Shown here piece after piece: positions 51,481 through 61,364 of a DNA stretch of 64,000 nucleotides (its first letter is position 1; the number at the start of each line of letters is the position of its first letter). Made by a program: the position numbers and the translations under genes. Below the pieces are notes generated by a model. That model had not been told where the DNA came from, made no database searches, and saw only the letters and a list, made by a program, of their open reading frames with translations. The DNA is from Porphyromonas gingivalis ATCC 33277. Lineage in GTDB: Bacteria > Bacteroidota > Bacteroidia > Bacteroidales > Porphyromonadaceae. Location: NCBI RefSeq assembly GCF_000010505.1, contig NC_010729.1:1102501-1166500 (forward strand), read 5' to 3'.

Positions 51481-53070
51481 ATGATTATGAATTTAGATGC
51501 CTTAGTAAGCTGGTCACGTGCACAGTTTGCTCTTACAGCCATGTATCACTGGCTGTTTGTTCCGCTGACACTGGGATTGGGTGTCATCATGGCTATCGTG
51601 GAGACCATCTATTATCGCAATGGCAAACCGGAGTGGAAGCGTTATGCCCAGTTCTGGCAGAAGCTATTCGGTATCAACTTTGCGATCGGTGTGGCCACAG
51701 GAATCATTCTCGAATTCGAGTTCGGTACCAACTGGTCTAATTACAGTCTCTTTGTGGGCGATATCTTCGGAGCGCCATTGGCCATCGAAGGTATTTTGGC
51801 TTTCTTCATGGAGGCTACTTTTATTGCCGTTATGTTCTTTGGCTGGAACAAGGTGAGCAAAGGTTTTCACCTAAGTGCCACATGGCTGACCATCATCGGA
51901 GCCAGCTTGTCAGCCGTATGGATTCTTATCGCCAATGCATGGATGCAGGAGCCGGTAGGAATGACCTTCAACCCCGATACGATGCGCAACGAAATGACGG
52001 ATTTCTGGGCTTTGGTATTCTCTTCCACTGCGATCAATAAGTTCTGGCACACGATCTCTTCCTGCTGGACTCTCGGATCCGTATTTGCTTTGGGCGTATG
52101 TGGCATCTACCTGCTGCGAAAGGATGACAAACACAAGGACTTTGCTCTCAAAAACATCAAGATCATCGCTCCATTCGGCTTGGCTGCTTCGCTTATCACA
52201 GCTTTCACCGGCGACACCTCTGCCTACAACGTGGCACAAAAGCAACCGATGAAGCTCGCTGCCATGGAAGGTCTGTACGATTCCGGACAGACGGACAAAG
52301 ATGGACTCACTGCCGATGGCAAGGGTCTTCCGCTCAGTCTCTTCGGCATCCTCAATCCGGCGAAAGAAACACCGCAGGACGATAAGGAAGCTTTTCTCTT
52401 CAACGTATCGGTTCCGCGCGTACTCTCTGTCTTGGGAACTCGCAACCCCAGTGGTTATGTACCGGGTATCAACAACATCCTCGAAGGCGGCTATGTAAAG
52501 GCCGATGGCACTACCGCTATTCCGGTGGATAGTATGATGCAGCGCGGACGCAGAGCGATCATGGCTCTGAACGACTACAGCAAGGCCAAACAAGCCGGCG
52601 ACATGGAAGCTGCCCTACAGCACAAATCCGTTATAGACGAGAATTTCCCCTATTTCGGCTATAGCTATATCCAGCACAAGAACGACATAGTCCCCCCCAT
52701 TGGGCTGACCTACTACAGCTTCCGTATCATGGTGGGACTCGGTATGCTGTTCATCCTGTTATTCCTCATGGCATGGCTCCTGAGCTTCAAACCGGAAAAA
52801 TTCAGCAAAATGCGATGGTTCCACATGATCGCTATCGTATGTATGCCTCTTGCATGGGTAGCCAGTCAGAGTGGCTGGATCGTAGCGGAAGTGGGACGTC
52901 AGCCGTGGACAATCCAAGATTTATTGCCCGTACAGGCAGCCGTATCCAAACTGGAAGCCGGCTCCGTGATCATCACCTTCTTTGTTTTCCTCGTACTCTT
53001 CTCTGCTTTGCTCGTTGCCGAGCTGAATATCATGCGCAAGGCGATCAAGAAAGGCCCCGAGACGGAATAA
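51481..53070 (+). CDS. cydA: Cytochrome bd quinol oxidase subunit I
   Basis: 529 aa, multi-TM. Carries haems b558, b595 and d. Landmarks: WSRAQFALTAMYHWLFVPLTLGLG (haem-ligand His region), EFGTNWSNYS, and WIVAEVGRQPWTIQ. Oxidises quinol and reduces O2 with high affinity, helping an anaerobe tolerate low oxygen. Followed 45 bp later by cydB. Confidence 0.96.
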   Translation: MIMNLDALVSWSRAQFALTAMYHWLFVPLTLGLGVIMAIVETIYYRNGKPEWKRYAQFWQKLFGINFAIGVATGIILEFEFGTNWSNYSLFVGDIFGAPLAIEGILAFFMEATFIAVMFFGWNKVSKGFHLSATWLTIIGASLSAVWILIANAWMQEPVGMTFNPDTMRNEMTDFWALVFSSTAINKFWHTISSCWTLGSVFALGVCGIYLLRKDDKHKDFALKNIKIIAPFGLAASLITAFTGDTSAYNVAQKQPMKLAAMEGLYDSGQTDKDGLTADGKGLPLSLFGILNPAKETPQDDKEAFLFNVSVPRVLSVLGTRNPSGYVPGINNILEGGYVKADGTTAIPVDSMMQRGRRAIMALNDYSKAKQAGDMEAALQHKSVIDENFPYFGYSYIQHKNDIVPPIGLTYYSFRIMVGLGMLFILLFLMAWLLSFKPEKFSKMRWFHMIAIVCMPLAWVASQSGWIVAEVGRQPWTIQDLLPVQAAVSKLEAGSVIITFFVFLVLFSALLVAELNIMRKAIKKGPETE

Positions 53071-53115
53071 CGCTAACGAATCCCGATCTATTCATAGAAT
53101 AAACGACACGAAATT

Positions 53116-54279
53116 ATGGAATACGCATTGTTACAACACTACTGGTGGTTCCTCGTCTCATTACTGGGAGCACTCTTGGTTTTCTTGCTATTTGTACAAG
53201 GAGGACAGTCATTCCTCTTCAGTCTTGGCAAAGATGAACTGACTCAGAAAATGATGGTCAATTCGACCGGACGCAAATGGGAGTTCACTTTCACTACACT
53301 GGTTACTTTCGGAGGAGCTCTCTTTGCTTCGTTTCCTCTTTTCTATAGCACCAGCTTCGGAGGAGCATATTGGGTATGGATGCTGATCCTCTTCTGCTTC
53401 ATTATCCAAGCTGTCTCCTACGAGTATCAATCCAAACATGGTAATGTATGGGGGAGGAAAACCTACCAAATACTGCTTTTCATCAATGGTGTACTGGCTC
53501 CGCTTCTGCTCGGAACCGCTGTTTCCACATTCTTTACAGGCAGTAGCTTCGTGGTAAACAAGATGGCGATGTTCGACCTCTCCGGCGGCAACCAGATCGT
53601 TTCGGCCTGGCAGCCCTTCAATGGGTGGCAACTGAGAGGCCTTGAAGCTGTTTTGAACCTGTGGAACGTGGTTCTCGGATTGGCTGTATTCTTCCTTGCC
53701 AGAGTATCGGCTCTGCTTTATTTCATCAATAATATCGATGACGAGAGTCTCTATGCGGCAGCCAAACGCCGACTTTGGGCCAATACGGCCGCATTCCTGA
53801 TTTTCTTTCTGGCATACATAGCTTTCCTGCTGACTACGGAAGGATTTGCCGTGAATCCCGTTTCCAAAGAGGTGTATATGGAACCATACAAGTACCTGTA
53901 CAACTTCTTGGATATGCCGGCCGTTCTGGCTGTATTCCTGCTTGGAGTAATCCTCGTACTTGGCGGTATAGGTTTGACTCTACTGCGTAAAGGCTTCAAA
54001 CGCGGAATCTGGCTACACGGTACGGGAACCGTACTGACTGTGCTTGCCCTACTACTTGTAGCCGGTTGGAACGATACGTCTTGGTACCCCTCCACATACG
54101 ATCTGCAAAGTTCGCTTACGATCGAGAATGCCAGCTCCAGCCATTTCACGCTGAAGGTAATGAGCTACGTCTCTATCCTTATTCCTTTCGTTTTGGCTTA
54201 CATTTTCTATGCTTGGCGCGCACTGGACATTCGTAAAATCACAAAAAAAGAAATGGAGCAGGACGATCACGTCTATTGA
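53116..54279 (+). CDS. cydB: Cytochrome bd quinol oxidase subunit II
   Basis: 387 aa, eight or nine TM helices, with the CydB pattern WFLVSLLGALLVFLLFVQGG at the N-terminus and GGAYWVWMLILFCFIIQAVSYEYQSK near residue 90. Partner of CydA. A terminator follows 25 bp downstream. Confidence 0.95.
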   Translation: MEYALLQHYWWFLVSLLGALLVFLLFVQGGQSFLFSLGKDELTQKMMVNSTGRKWEFTFTTLVTFGGALFASFPLFYSTSFGGAYWVWMLILFCFIIQAVSYEYQSKHGNVWGRKTYQILLFINGVLAPLLLGTAVSTFFTGSSFVVNKMAMFDLSGGNQIVSAWQPFNGWQLRGLEAVLNLWNVVLGLAVFFLARVSALLYFINNIDDESLYAAAKRRLWANTAAFLIFFLAYIAFLLTTEGFAVNPVSKEVYMEPYKYLYNFLDMPAVLAVFLLGVILVLGGIGLTLLRKGFKRGIWLHGTGTVLTVLALLLVAGWNDTSWYPSTYDLQSSLTIENASSSHFTLKVMSYVSILIPFVLAYIFYAWRALDIRKITKKEMEQDDHVY

Positions 54280-54303
54280 TCTCCGACAGATAATTCCACA
54301 ATC

Positions 54304-54352
54304 TGAGGCTGTGTCATTGGGGTTCGATCCCTTGACACAGCCTCATTGCTTT
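54304..54352 (+). terminator. Terminator after cydB
   Basis: TGAGGCTGTGTCA (54304-54316) pairs with TGACACAGCCTCA (54333-54345), then TTGCTTTT. Confidence 0.85.
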
Positions 54353-54425
54353 TATATATTTCGGCGATAATCATGACCGACGATTTGAAAAGACGGCTAT
54401 ATTTACCTGACCAAACGATAGCAAT

Positions 54426-55217
54426 ATGGCTCAGTCATCATATCAAACCGCACCGCATCGGATAGGCTTGGCTCTTAGCGGCGGAGCGGCCAAAGGCTTT
54501 GCACATTCGGGAGTACTCCATGCTCTTGAGGACAATGGGATTCGTCCCGACATCATAGCAGGTACGAGTGCAGGAGCGTTGGTAGCTGCACTCTATGCCG
54601 ATGGATACAGGCCCGAAGAGATTCCACAATTATTCCGAGGCAAAAATTTCAGATTCCTGACAGAGTGGCAAATACCACAAAGAGGTGTATTCAGCATCCA
54701 ACGCTTCAAGAGTTTTCTTCGCTCGACTTTACGCCACAAGAATATCGAAGACCTACCCCTTCCGATCAGAATAGTGGCAACGGACCTTGACCGTGGAGTT
54801 GTCAAAGTTTTTTCACAAGGCCCTCTCGTCGAGACTGTCACGGCTTCCTGTAGCATTCCGATCCTATTCAACCCTGTAGAGATAGATGGAACCACCTATG
54901 TCGATGGAGGACTGTTCAAAGACCTTCCGGCTTCTGTCATTCGTGAAGACTGCCGTTATCTCATAGGAGTACACCTCAATCCCAAAGAGCCTTCCGACTA
55001 TAAAAAGAGTCTTTTCGGCATTGCAGAGCGTTGCTTCGGCTACATCTTCCGAGCGAACTCCCTGCCCGATCGCAAGCTGTGCGATTTGCTGATCGAATCA
55101 GGAGAAATAATCAAGTTCAAACCATTCCACGTGGAGCCGGCAGAAGAAATTGCCGCTTTCGGATACAAAATGGCCAAACAAGTTCTTAAAACGACCTCGA
55201 TAACGCGGGATCCATGA
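54426..55217 (+). CDS. Patatin-like phospholipase (RssA type)
   Basis: 263 aa. Oxyanion motif LSGGAAKG near residue 19, nucleophile GTSAG near 42, and catalytic Asp in VDGG near 160: a complete patatin Ser-Asp dyad. No signal peptide, so probably cytosolic or peripheral. The stop overlaps the GH13 start (ATGA). Confidence 0.9.
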   Translation: MAQSSYQTAPHRIGLALSGGAAKGFAHSGVLHALEDNGIRPDIIAGTSAGALVAALYADGYRPEEIPQLFRGKNFRFLTEWQIPQRGVFSIQRFKSFLRSTLRHKNIEDLPLPIRIVATDLDRGVVKVFSQGPLVETVTASCSIPILFNPVEIDGTTYVDGGLFKDLPASVIREDCRYLIGVHLNPKEPSDYKKSLFGIAERCFGYIFRANSLPDRKLCDLLIESGEIIKFKPFHVEPAEEIAAFGYKMAKQVLKTTSITRDP

Positions 55218-56908
55218 AAAAGGGCGAAAAGATGATTGTCTATTCCGTGCTACCACGTCTCTTTGACAACCGATGCCAAACACGAAAGCCGGGAGGCGAC
55301 CCGATGGAAAACGGCTGTGGTAAGATGGAGAGCTTCAGTCCGCAAGCACTGGAAATGATTCGGAGCCTCGGCACTACGCATATATGGTATATAGGTATGC
55401 TTGAGCAAGCAACTCAAACGAATTATAGCGATGCCGGTATTCTTCCCTGCCATCCCGAAATCGTCAAGGGGAAGGCAGGATCGCCTTACGCTGTCAGAGA
55501 CTATTATGACGTATCGCCCGAATTGGCTACGAACATTCCCAACCGAATGGCAGAATTCCACGATCTGATCGAGCGCACACATCGTGCAGGCATGGGAGTG
55601 ATCATGGACTTTGTCCCCAACCATGTAGCGCGTGAATATCGGTCGGACGTCAAACCATCGGGAACAAAAGATCTGGGAGAGGGAGACGATCCGCTTGTAG
55701 CATTCTCTCCCAACAACAATTTCTACTACCTGCCCGGAAAATGCCTCGAACTCGATTTTGGTGAGCGGAGCCGTACAATGATGCCTTATCACGAAGAGCC
55801 TGCAAGGGCAACGGGCAACGACCGATTTTCCTCTCATATCGATAAGGAAGATTGGTACGAAACGGTGAAATTGAATTACGGCATCGACTACCTGAATGGA
55901 GGAAGCAAACACTTCGATCCTCTACCGGACACGTGGATTCGGATGCGAGATATTCTGCTCTTTTGGGCAAGCAAAGGAATCGATGGATTCCGCTGTGACA
56001 TGGCCGAAATGGTGCCGGTGAAATTCTGGGAATGGGCAATACCGCAAATTCGCGAAAGGCACTCGGTCTTATTCATAGCCGAAATCTATCGGCCCGAGCT
56101 GTACGAGAGCTATCTCCAAGCAGGGTTTGACTATCTGTATGACAAGGCGGGCATGTACGACTGTCTCCGAGCAGTTATCTGCGGATACGGCTCCGCTTCG
56201 GACATATCACGAGTAATCCGACAAACAGAACGATTTGCCGACAATATGCTCTACTTCCTTGAGAACCACGATGAGCAGCGCATAGCTTCGGATTTCTTTG
56301 CCGAAGATGCACGGAAAGCTCTGCCGGCAGTAACGATAGCCGCCACAATAGGACGAAATCCCTTCATGCTTTACTTTGCTCAGGAACTCGGCGAACGCGG
56401 AATGGATGCCGAAGGGTTCAGCGGTAAAGACGGTCGTACCACGATATTTGACTATTGGAGTCTGGACAAGATGCAACGCCGCATCAATGACGGACGATAC
56501 GATACGACGATGTTATCCGAAGAAGAACGCCTCTTACTGCAAAGTTATACCCGTCTCTTACACGATGTTTGCGCCCTGCCATCAGTCATTCAAGGAAGCT
56601 TCTACGACCTCGGCTATGCCAATCAGAACAATCCTTACTTCCGACCGAATCGAGAGTTTGCCTTTCTTCGCCATACAACGGACGAAATACTTCTTGTCGC
56701 AGCCAATTTTGCCCCACACGAAGCAGAAATCAGGGTGATTATTCCCGAACACGCCTTTCAGACGATGCAGATAAAGGACAATGCAGCTTTCCTGCTGACC
56801 GATATGCTCTCCGGAGAAAACAGCATCGGCTGTCTCACCCAATACGCCCCCTACCCGCTACATCTTCCGGCCTACGGCTATGCCCTGCATCGCTTCCGTC
56901 CGCTTTAG
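55214..56908 (+). CDS. GH13 alpha-amylase family protein
   Basis: 564 aa, no signal peptide. GH13 motifs in order: MDFVPNHV, GFRCDMAE (nucleophile Asp), FIAEIYRPELY (acid/base Glu) and FLENHDEQRIA (third Asp). A C-terminal beta domain ends at residue 564. A cytosolic glucan enzyme such as an amylase or trehalose-type hydrolase; the exact substrate is unclear. Odd for a nominally asaccharolytic organism, perhaps tied to storage glucan. Overlaps the patatin gene by 4 bp. Confidence 0.88.
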   Translation: MKKGEKMIVYSVLPRLFDNRCQTRKPGGDPMENGCGKMESFSPQALEMIRSLGTTHIWYIGMLEQATQTNYSDAGILPCHPEIVKGKAGSPYAVRDYYDVSPELATNIPNRMAEFHDLIERTHRAGMGVIMDFVPNHVAREYRSDVKPSGTKDLGEGDDPLVAFSPNNNFYYLPGKCLELDFGERSRTMMPYHEEPARATGNDRFSSHIDKEDWYETVKLNYGIDYLNGGSKHFDPLPDTWIRMRDILLFWASKGIDGFRCDMAEMVPVKFWEWAIPQIRERHSVLFIAEIYRPELYESYLQAGFDYLYDKAGMYDCLRAVICGYGSASDISRVIRQTERFADNMLYFLENHDEQRIASDFFAEDARKALPAVTIAATIGRNPFMLYFAQELGERGMDAEGFSGKDGRTTIFDYWSLDKMQRRINDGRYDTTMLSEEERLLLQSYTRLLHDVCALPSVIQGSFYDLGYANQNNPYFRPNREFAFLRHTTDEILLVAANFAPHEAEIRVIIPEHAFQTMQIKDNAAFLLTDMLSGENSIGCLTQYAPYPLHLPAYGYALHRFRPL

Positions 56909-57071
56909 ACGGATCAAGCCAATTCTCCTATAGCTCTTTCAACGGCTGCAAAAAACAAATATGCTGTTTGAGCATATGATCAGTAGGAATTTTAGTTTTC
57001 CAAATCTGAAAACTTTTCTTTCAAGGCGGCTCCGAATAAGCCTTCTCTCAAATACTTCTGTGCTCTTCGCG

Positions 57072-57247
57072 GAACAGATCAAAGTATTTGGCTGAATAGT
57101 TGTAACTATTTCGTCGAATAGTTAAAACTATTTCGCCGGATAGTTATAACTATTTTGCCAGATAGTTATAACTATTTCTCCGAATAGTTCAAACCAACTC
57201 ACTGAATAGTTCAAAGTGTTTGGCGGAAAGCTTAGGAGTATTTCGAA
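57072..57247. repeat. 22-bp repeat array, about eight units, AATAGTTATAACTATT core
   Basis: Units at 57072, 57094, 57116, 57138, 57160, 57182, 57204 and 57226, all 22 bp apart. The central ones contain GATAGTTATAACTATT, a near-perfect palindrome; outer units are degenerate but keep the 22-bp register. Lies between the GH13 and GH2 genes; the rest of 56909-57372 shows nothing else. Confidence 0.8.
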
Positions 57248-57372
57248 GAATTTTCAATGCTTTTGTGTCTATACATCAAGAAGACTGGGGAATAAACCAA
57301 TGCCGTTCCGGCTTCAACCGAAAGAGAATTAATGTCCCGTTCTCTTCGCATTAGAAGTAGCTGCAGACACAT

Positions 57373-60300
57373 TCAGAGAGGACGAAAACGAAGTCCGAAG
57401 GAATAAGTGCCCGATGAGGGGCAAAGGTATGCCGGAGCAGTACCGGGCCCGCAACTTCCATTGCCCAGTCCGCGCTGCATATAGTCGAAGCGCAAGATAT
57501 GATGCGCAGGCGTGGGTAATTCCCATTGATGACGAGTCCGCGCAAGATGTTCGTCCTCATAGGGAAGAATGGAGAAATCGACCTGTCCCGAAGCTTCCAC
57601 CCTGATACCCCTGCCGGAATCATCCGTCAGGGTCAGAGCTCTAAGGCCGGTTCTATTGCCTGTACTCTGGGGGCGTACATAGGGTTCGACCATACAGCTC
57701 ACACGGTCGGAATACAGTCCGAAGAAAGCACTCTGCCTACGATCCACATAATTCTCATGAGGGCCTCGTGCCAGATATTCGATTCGATCCATCTGCAGGG
57801 GCAGGCACATTTTAATCCCAAGTCTACGTAACTTATCCGCCTGCTCTTCCTCGGGTGTAAAGTCTGCGCGAATATCCACCGTACCGTCTCCATATATATA
57901 ATAGTTAAGGCGATAAGGGCAGAGAGCACGATGCGACGCCGCGAGGATCACCCGTGTGGAATCTGCATTGACCTCGTAGGAAGGAACAGCAGGCTGTACC
58001 GGACCGGCCGGTGCTCCGGGAGGAATACTTCCGTAGGGGGAGTCGTTCTCTACCCAACGGAAATTGTCATAGACAGGGCCTCCCCTCGGGATAATCACAG
58101 GGTGGCTGCCATAGTTCCAACAAATAAGTTCTGCCGTATGGAGATCGAATACGAGCTGCACCCTGTCGTTAGCGATATGAAGATGATTCCCTTCCGTCGT
58201 TACTTGCAGCGTGGGCATCCGCTCAGGCAGGAGGGAAGCAAAACCCTCTCTTTGTGCAAGTGTAAACTGTTCGGATGCTACCGTGTATCCCTTATCGGCC
58301 CAAGTGGTGGCTTCACGAAGGAAGAGTTCGAAATTGATATGGAAGTCGCGAGTCGAATACATTGGAATATCGGCGACGGGTATCCTCAATGTAGCTTTTT
58401 CTCCTGCCGGCAATTTGGGCAGATCCACTTCTCCGCTTTCGATCACACAGCCGTCGGAGAGGAGCTTAAAACGAAGACCGAATCGATTCAAATCCGTAAA
58501 GGAGTAGGCATTGTGCAGAGTGAGCAGTTTGCTTTTACTGTCGTATGCATCGAATTTCACGTACTGATACACTTTCTTCACTTCGTACAGCTTCGGAGTC
58601 CATGACCGGTCAGCCGTCACAAGTCCGTTGTTCACGAAATTTCCCTGATGAGGTCCCGGATAGTCGTATCCGGTATGCAGGCGATAGAGTCCACGTTTGA
58701 TTTCGGAAGGATCGTAGATGGCCTGATCCACCCAGTCCCATATACAGCCGCCTATACCGGCACTGCTCTGCTCCATTATATCCCAATAATCCTGCAAATT
58801 GCCGACACCGTTGCCCATGGCATGAGCATATTCGCACATGAAATAGGGCTTTCCGTCCGTCTCCCGGCCATTGGATCCGGCCTGTACCTGAGCAAGGGAG
58901 GGATACATAACGGAATGCAGGTCGGTATATTCCGTTCCGCCACGGGTAGCACCCTCGTAGTGAATGATGCGCGAATCGAGTGCACGAACCGCCGCATAGG
59001 TATGTCGGAAGTTTTCTCCCCTACCCGATTCATTGCCGAGCGACCAAAACAAAACGGAGGGATGATTGCGATCGCGACAGACCATACGGACTGTGCGATC
59101 CACGTATTGCGCCCGCCATGATTCGGCATTGGTGATACCACCCTTCTCTCCATGGTCATCCCAATTCTTATGACATTCCAAATCGGCTTCGTCCATGACA
59201 TAGAGACCGTAGTAATCACAAAGGGCATACATCTTGGGCTGTCGTGGATAGTGACTCGTTCGAAGAGTATTGACGTTGGCCTGCTTCATCATCGTTATGT
59301 CCTTCACCATTGTCGGCAAGTCGATGCTGCGGCCATGAAGCGGATGCGTATCCTGCGTATTGACTCCTTTGAACAGTACTTTGCGACCGTTCAGATACAC
59401 CGATTGATCGCGAATTTCCGGCTGACGGAATCCATACTTGGTGGCAAAAGCCAATTCTTCGCGCTCCTTATCATCCCATTGGGTGATAATAAGAGTATAA
59501 AGAGTAGGTGTCTCGGCTGTCCACAGGGATAGATTGCGAAGATCGGCTTTCCGAAAATGAAGGCTTTGTTTCTGTTCTCCCACAGACAGTCGGGTTTGCT
59601 TCCGTTCCTCCCAGAGCACTTTCCCTTGGGGATCCAAGAGACGTATTCCGACAGTCTTACGTGCAGCCGAACCGTCTCTGTTGTCCATCTCGACGGCTAC
59701 GGATATTTCCCCTGTGGTATAGTCGGATTCGGGATGCAACTTGCTCGTTATGTAATGATCCCGAATGGAAGTACGAGGCGTGGCGTACAGATAGACATCG
59801 CGATGCAATCCGCTCATATGGAACATATCCTGTCCCTCCAAATAAGAAGCATCCGTCCAGCGGACTACTTGTATGCTCACATTGTTCTGTCCCGCACGAA
59901 CTGCCGCACTGATATCAAACTCGGCATCGTTATTGCCCCCTTGAGTGTAGCCGATATAACGCCCGTTTATCCATACATAAGCCCCACTATAGAGACCATC
60001 GAAATGCAGATAAACGCGTTTCTTTTCCCAGCCTGTCGGAAGGATAAAGTCACGCCGATAAGAGCCTGTCGGATTGGGATCCACTGCCGAGGTATAAGTC
60101 TTCTGAATGCGAATAAATGGAGGATTGTCCTCAAAGATGTGGTTTACATTGATATATAAAGGTGTATCCCAACCTTTCATCTGCCAGCACGATGGTACTG
60201 TGATGGTATCCCATGCAGACACATCGAACAGATCTTCGACAAAATCGGTACGGGCAGTACGGGCATCGGGAGAATAACGAAAATGCCACAAGCCGTTCAG

Positions 60301-60579
60301 CGATAAAAATTCTGCCTGCGAAGGAGTAAGCCAAGGTTTCTGATACCGCTCATCAGCCTGCAACAATGCTGTTGTAGCATAGGGCATAAAGGTAGCGTGG
60401 CCGTCTTCTTTGTTTTCGCCAAACACCGTTTCATCTTCCCAATACGGCCTCTTCCCTGAAACAAGACTGTCGGACTGTAGGTATAAAGCTCCGTTGCCAT
60501 ATAATACGGTAGCCCATGAGATACTGCATACAGACGAAAACAGTATGAAAATCGAAAGGATTCGCAGACTTATCTTCAT
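57373..60579 (-). CDS. GH2 beta-galactosidase
   Basis: 1068 aa with a signal peptide (1-23). LacZ-type five-domain order: jelly-roll, Ig-like, TIM barrel with acid/base Glu in SLGNESGRGENFRH and nucleophile Glu in FMCEYAHAMGNG, a further Ig domain, and the C-terminal beta-gal small-chain domain (about 790-1060). Exported, so it probably trims host or dietary galactosides; it may help remove mucin or glycoprotein sugar. A -7 element lies upstream. Confidence 0.93.
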   Translation of the reverse strand: MKISLRILSIFILFSSVCSISWATVLYGNGALYLQSDSLVSGKRPYWEDETVFGENKEDGHATFMPYATTALLQADERYQKPWLTPSQAEFLSLNGLWHFRYSPDARTARTDFVEDLFDVSAWDTITVPSCWQMKGWDTPLYINVNHIFEDNPPFIRIQKTYTSAVDPNPTGSYRRDFILPTGWEKKRVYLHFDGLYSGAYVWINGRYIGYTQGGNNDAEFDISAAVRAGQNNVSIQVVRWTDASYLEGQDMFHMSGLHRDVYLYATPRTSIRDHYITSKLHPESDYTTGEISVAVEMDNRDGSAARKTVGIRLLDPQGKVLWEERKQTRLSVGEQKQSLHFRKADLRNLSLWTAETPTLYTLIITQWDDKEREELAFATKYGFRQPEIRDQSVYLNGRKVLFKGVNTQDTHPLHGRSIDLPTMVKDITMMKQANVNTLRTSHYPRQPKMYALCDYYGLYVMDEADLECHKNWDDHGEKGGITNAESWRAQYVDRTVRMVCRDRNHPSVLFWSLGNESGRGENFRHTYAAVRALDSRIIHYEGATRGGTEYTDLHSVMYPSLAQVQAGSNGRETDGKPYFMCEYAHAMGNGVGNLQDYWDIMEQSSAGIGGCIWDWVDQAIYDPSEIKRGLYRLHTGYDYPGPHQGNFVNNGLVTADRSWTPKLYEVKKVYQYVKFDAYDSKSKLLTLHNAYSFTDLNRFGLRFKLLSDGCVIESGEVDLPKLPAGEKATLRIPVADIPMYSTRDFHINFELFLREATTWADKGYTVASEQFTLAQREGFASLLPERMPTLQVTTEGNHLHIANDRVQLVFDLHTAELICWNYGSHPVIIPRGGPVYDNFRWVENDSPYGSIPPGAPAGPVQPAVPSYEVNADSTRVILAASHRALCPYRLNYYIYGDGTVDIRADFTPEEEQADKLRRLGIKMCLPLQMDRIEYLARGPHENYVDRRQSAFFGLYSDRVSCMVEPYVRPQSTGNRTGLRALTLTDDSGRGIRVEASGQVDFSILPYEDEHLARTRHQWELPTPAHHILRFDYMQRGLGNGSCGPGTAPAYLCPSSGTYSFGLRFRPL

Positions 60580-60602
60580 AAATACTTAGTTGTTTAGTGA
60601 AG

Positions 60603-60610
60603 CAAAGATA
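60603..60610 (-). promoter_or_regulatory. -7 element for the GH2 gene
   Basis: Minus strand TATCTTTG, 24 bp before the start codon. Confidence 0.5.
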
Positions 60611-60664
60611 AACGGAGTTTCCTCCGTATAATTAAAAGCCATCCTTGAGACTGTTGCGGGGGAG

Positions 60665-61364
60665 TTTCATTGAGCTCTTTTGCTGCAGAGCTGATTCTTA
60701 GTGTCTTCGGGAAAGGTCAAACCTTCGGTATATGGGCACCGAGCAAATAGAAATTTCCCCAAGTTTCCATTAGAGAAGTACTCCTTTCCTCGTCAAATAG
60801 GCGAGAAATAAGAAACGATTGTCGGCTGTTTCTTGCTTCCTGCACGATGCAGGACGTGATTGTCAGCTGATTCTTGCTTCCTGCACGATGCAGGACGCGA
60901 TTGTCAGCTGATTCTTGCTTCCTGCACGATGCAGGACGCGATTGTCAGCTGATTCTTGCTCCCTGCACGATGCAGGACGCGATTGTCAGCTGATTCTTGC
61001 TTCCTGCACGATGCAGGACGCGATTGTCAACTGATTCTTGCTTCCTGCACGATGCAGGACGCGATTGTCAGCTGATTCTTGCTTCCTGCACGATGCAGGA
61101 CGCGATTGTCAGCTGATTCTTGCTTCCTGCACGATGCAGGACGCGATTGTCAACTGATTCTTGCTTCCTGCACGATGCAGGACGCGATTGTCAGCTGATT
61201 CTGCTCCCATCAATGCGCTAACTATCAGCTATTTGCAACTATTTTATAGGACTTTCATTGAAGTCTTTTGCCGCAGAGCTGATTCTTAAGTGTTTTTCAG
61301 GAAAGATCAAACCTCAAGATATGGCTACCAAGCAAACAGAAATTTCCCCAAGTTTCCATCAGAG
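60665..61364. mobile_element. BrickBuilt-like element: 41-bp tandem repeats between direct flanks
   Basis: Two related flanks, 60665-60775 and 61253-61364, are direct repeats (TTTCATTGA...TTCCCCAAGTTTCCAT). Between them lie nine 41-bp units. The arrangement and the 41-bp unit recall the P. gingivalis BrickBuilt MITEs. No gene inside. It fills the gap between the GH2 gene and the tRNA. Confidence 0.7.
60839..61200. repeat. Nine 41-bp tandem repeats with a CCTGCA-CGA-TGCAGG hairpin
   Basis: CCTGCACGATGCAGG occurs at 60839, 60880, 60921, 60962, 61003, 61044, 61085, 61126 and 61167, exactly 41 bp apart. The connecting GCGATTGTCAGCTGATTCTT is nearly invariant. Not a CRISPR: the between-hairpin sequence is constant. 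Confidence 0.92.

Noticed and set aside
60839-61200. CRISPR array at the 41-bp repeats
   Set aside because: The sequence between hairpins is constant, so there are no spacers, and no cas genes are present.
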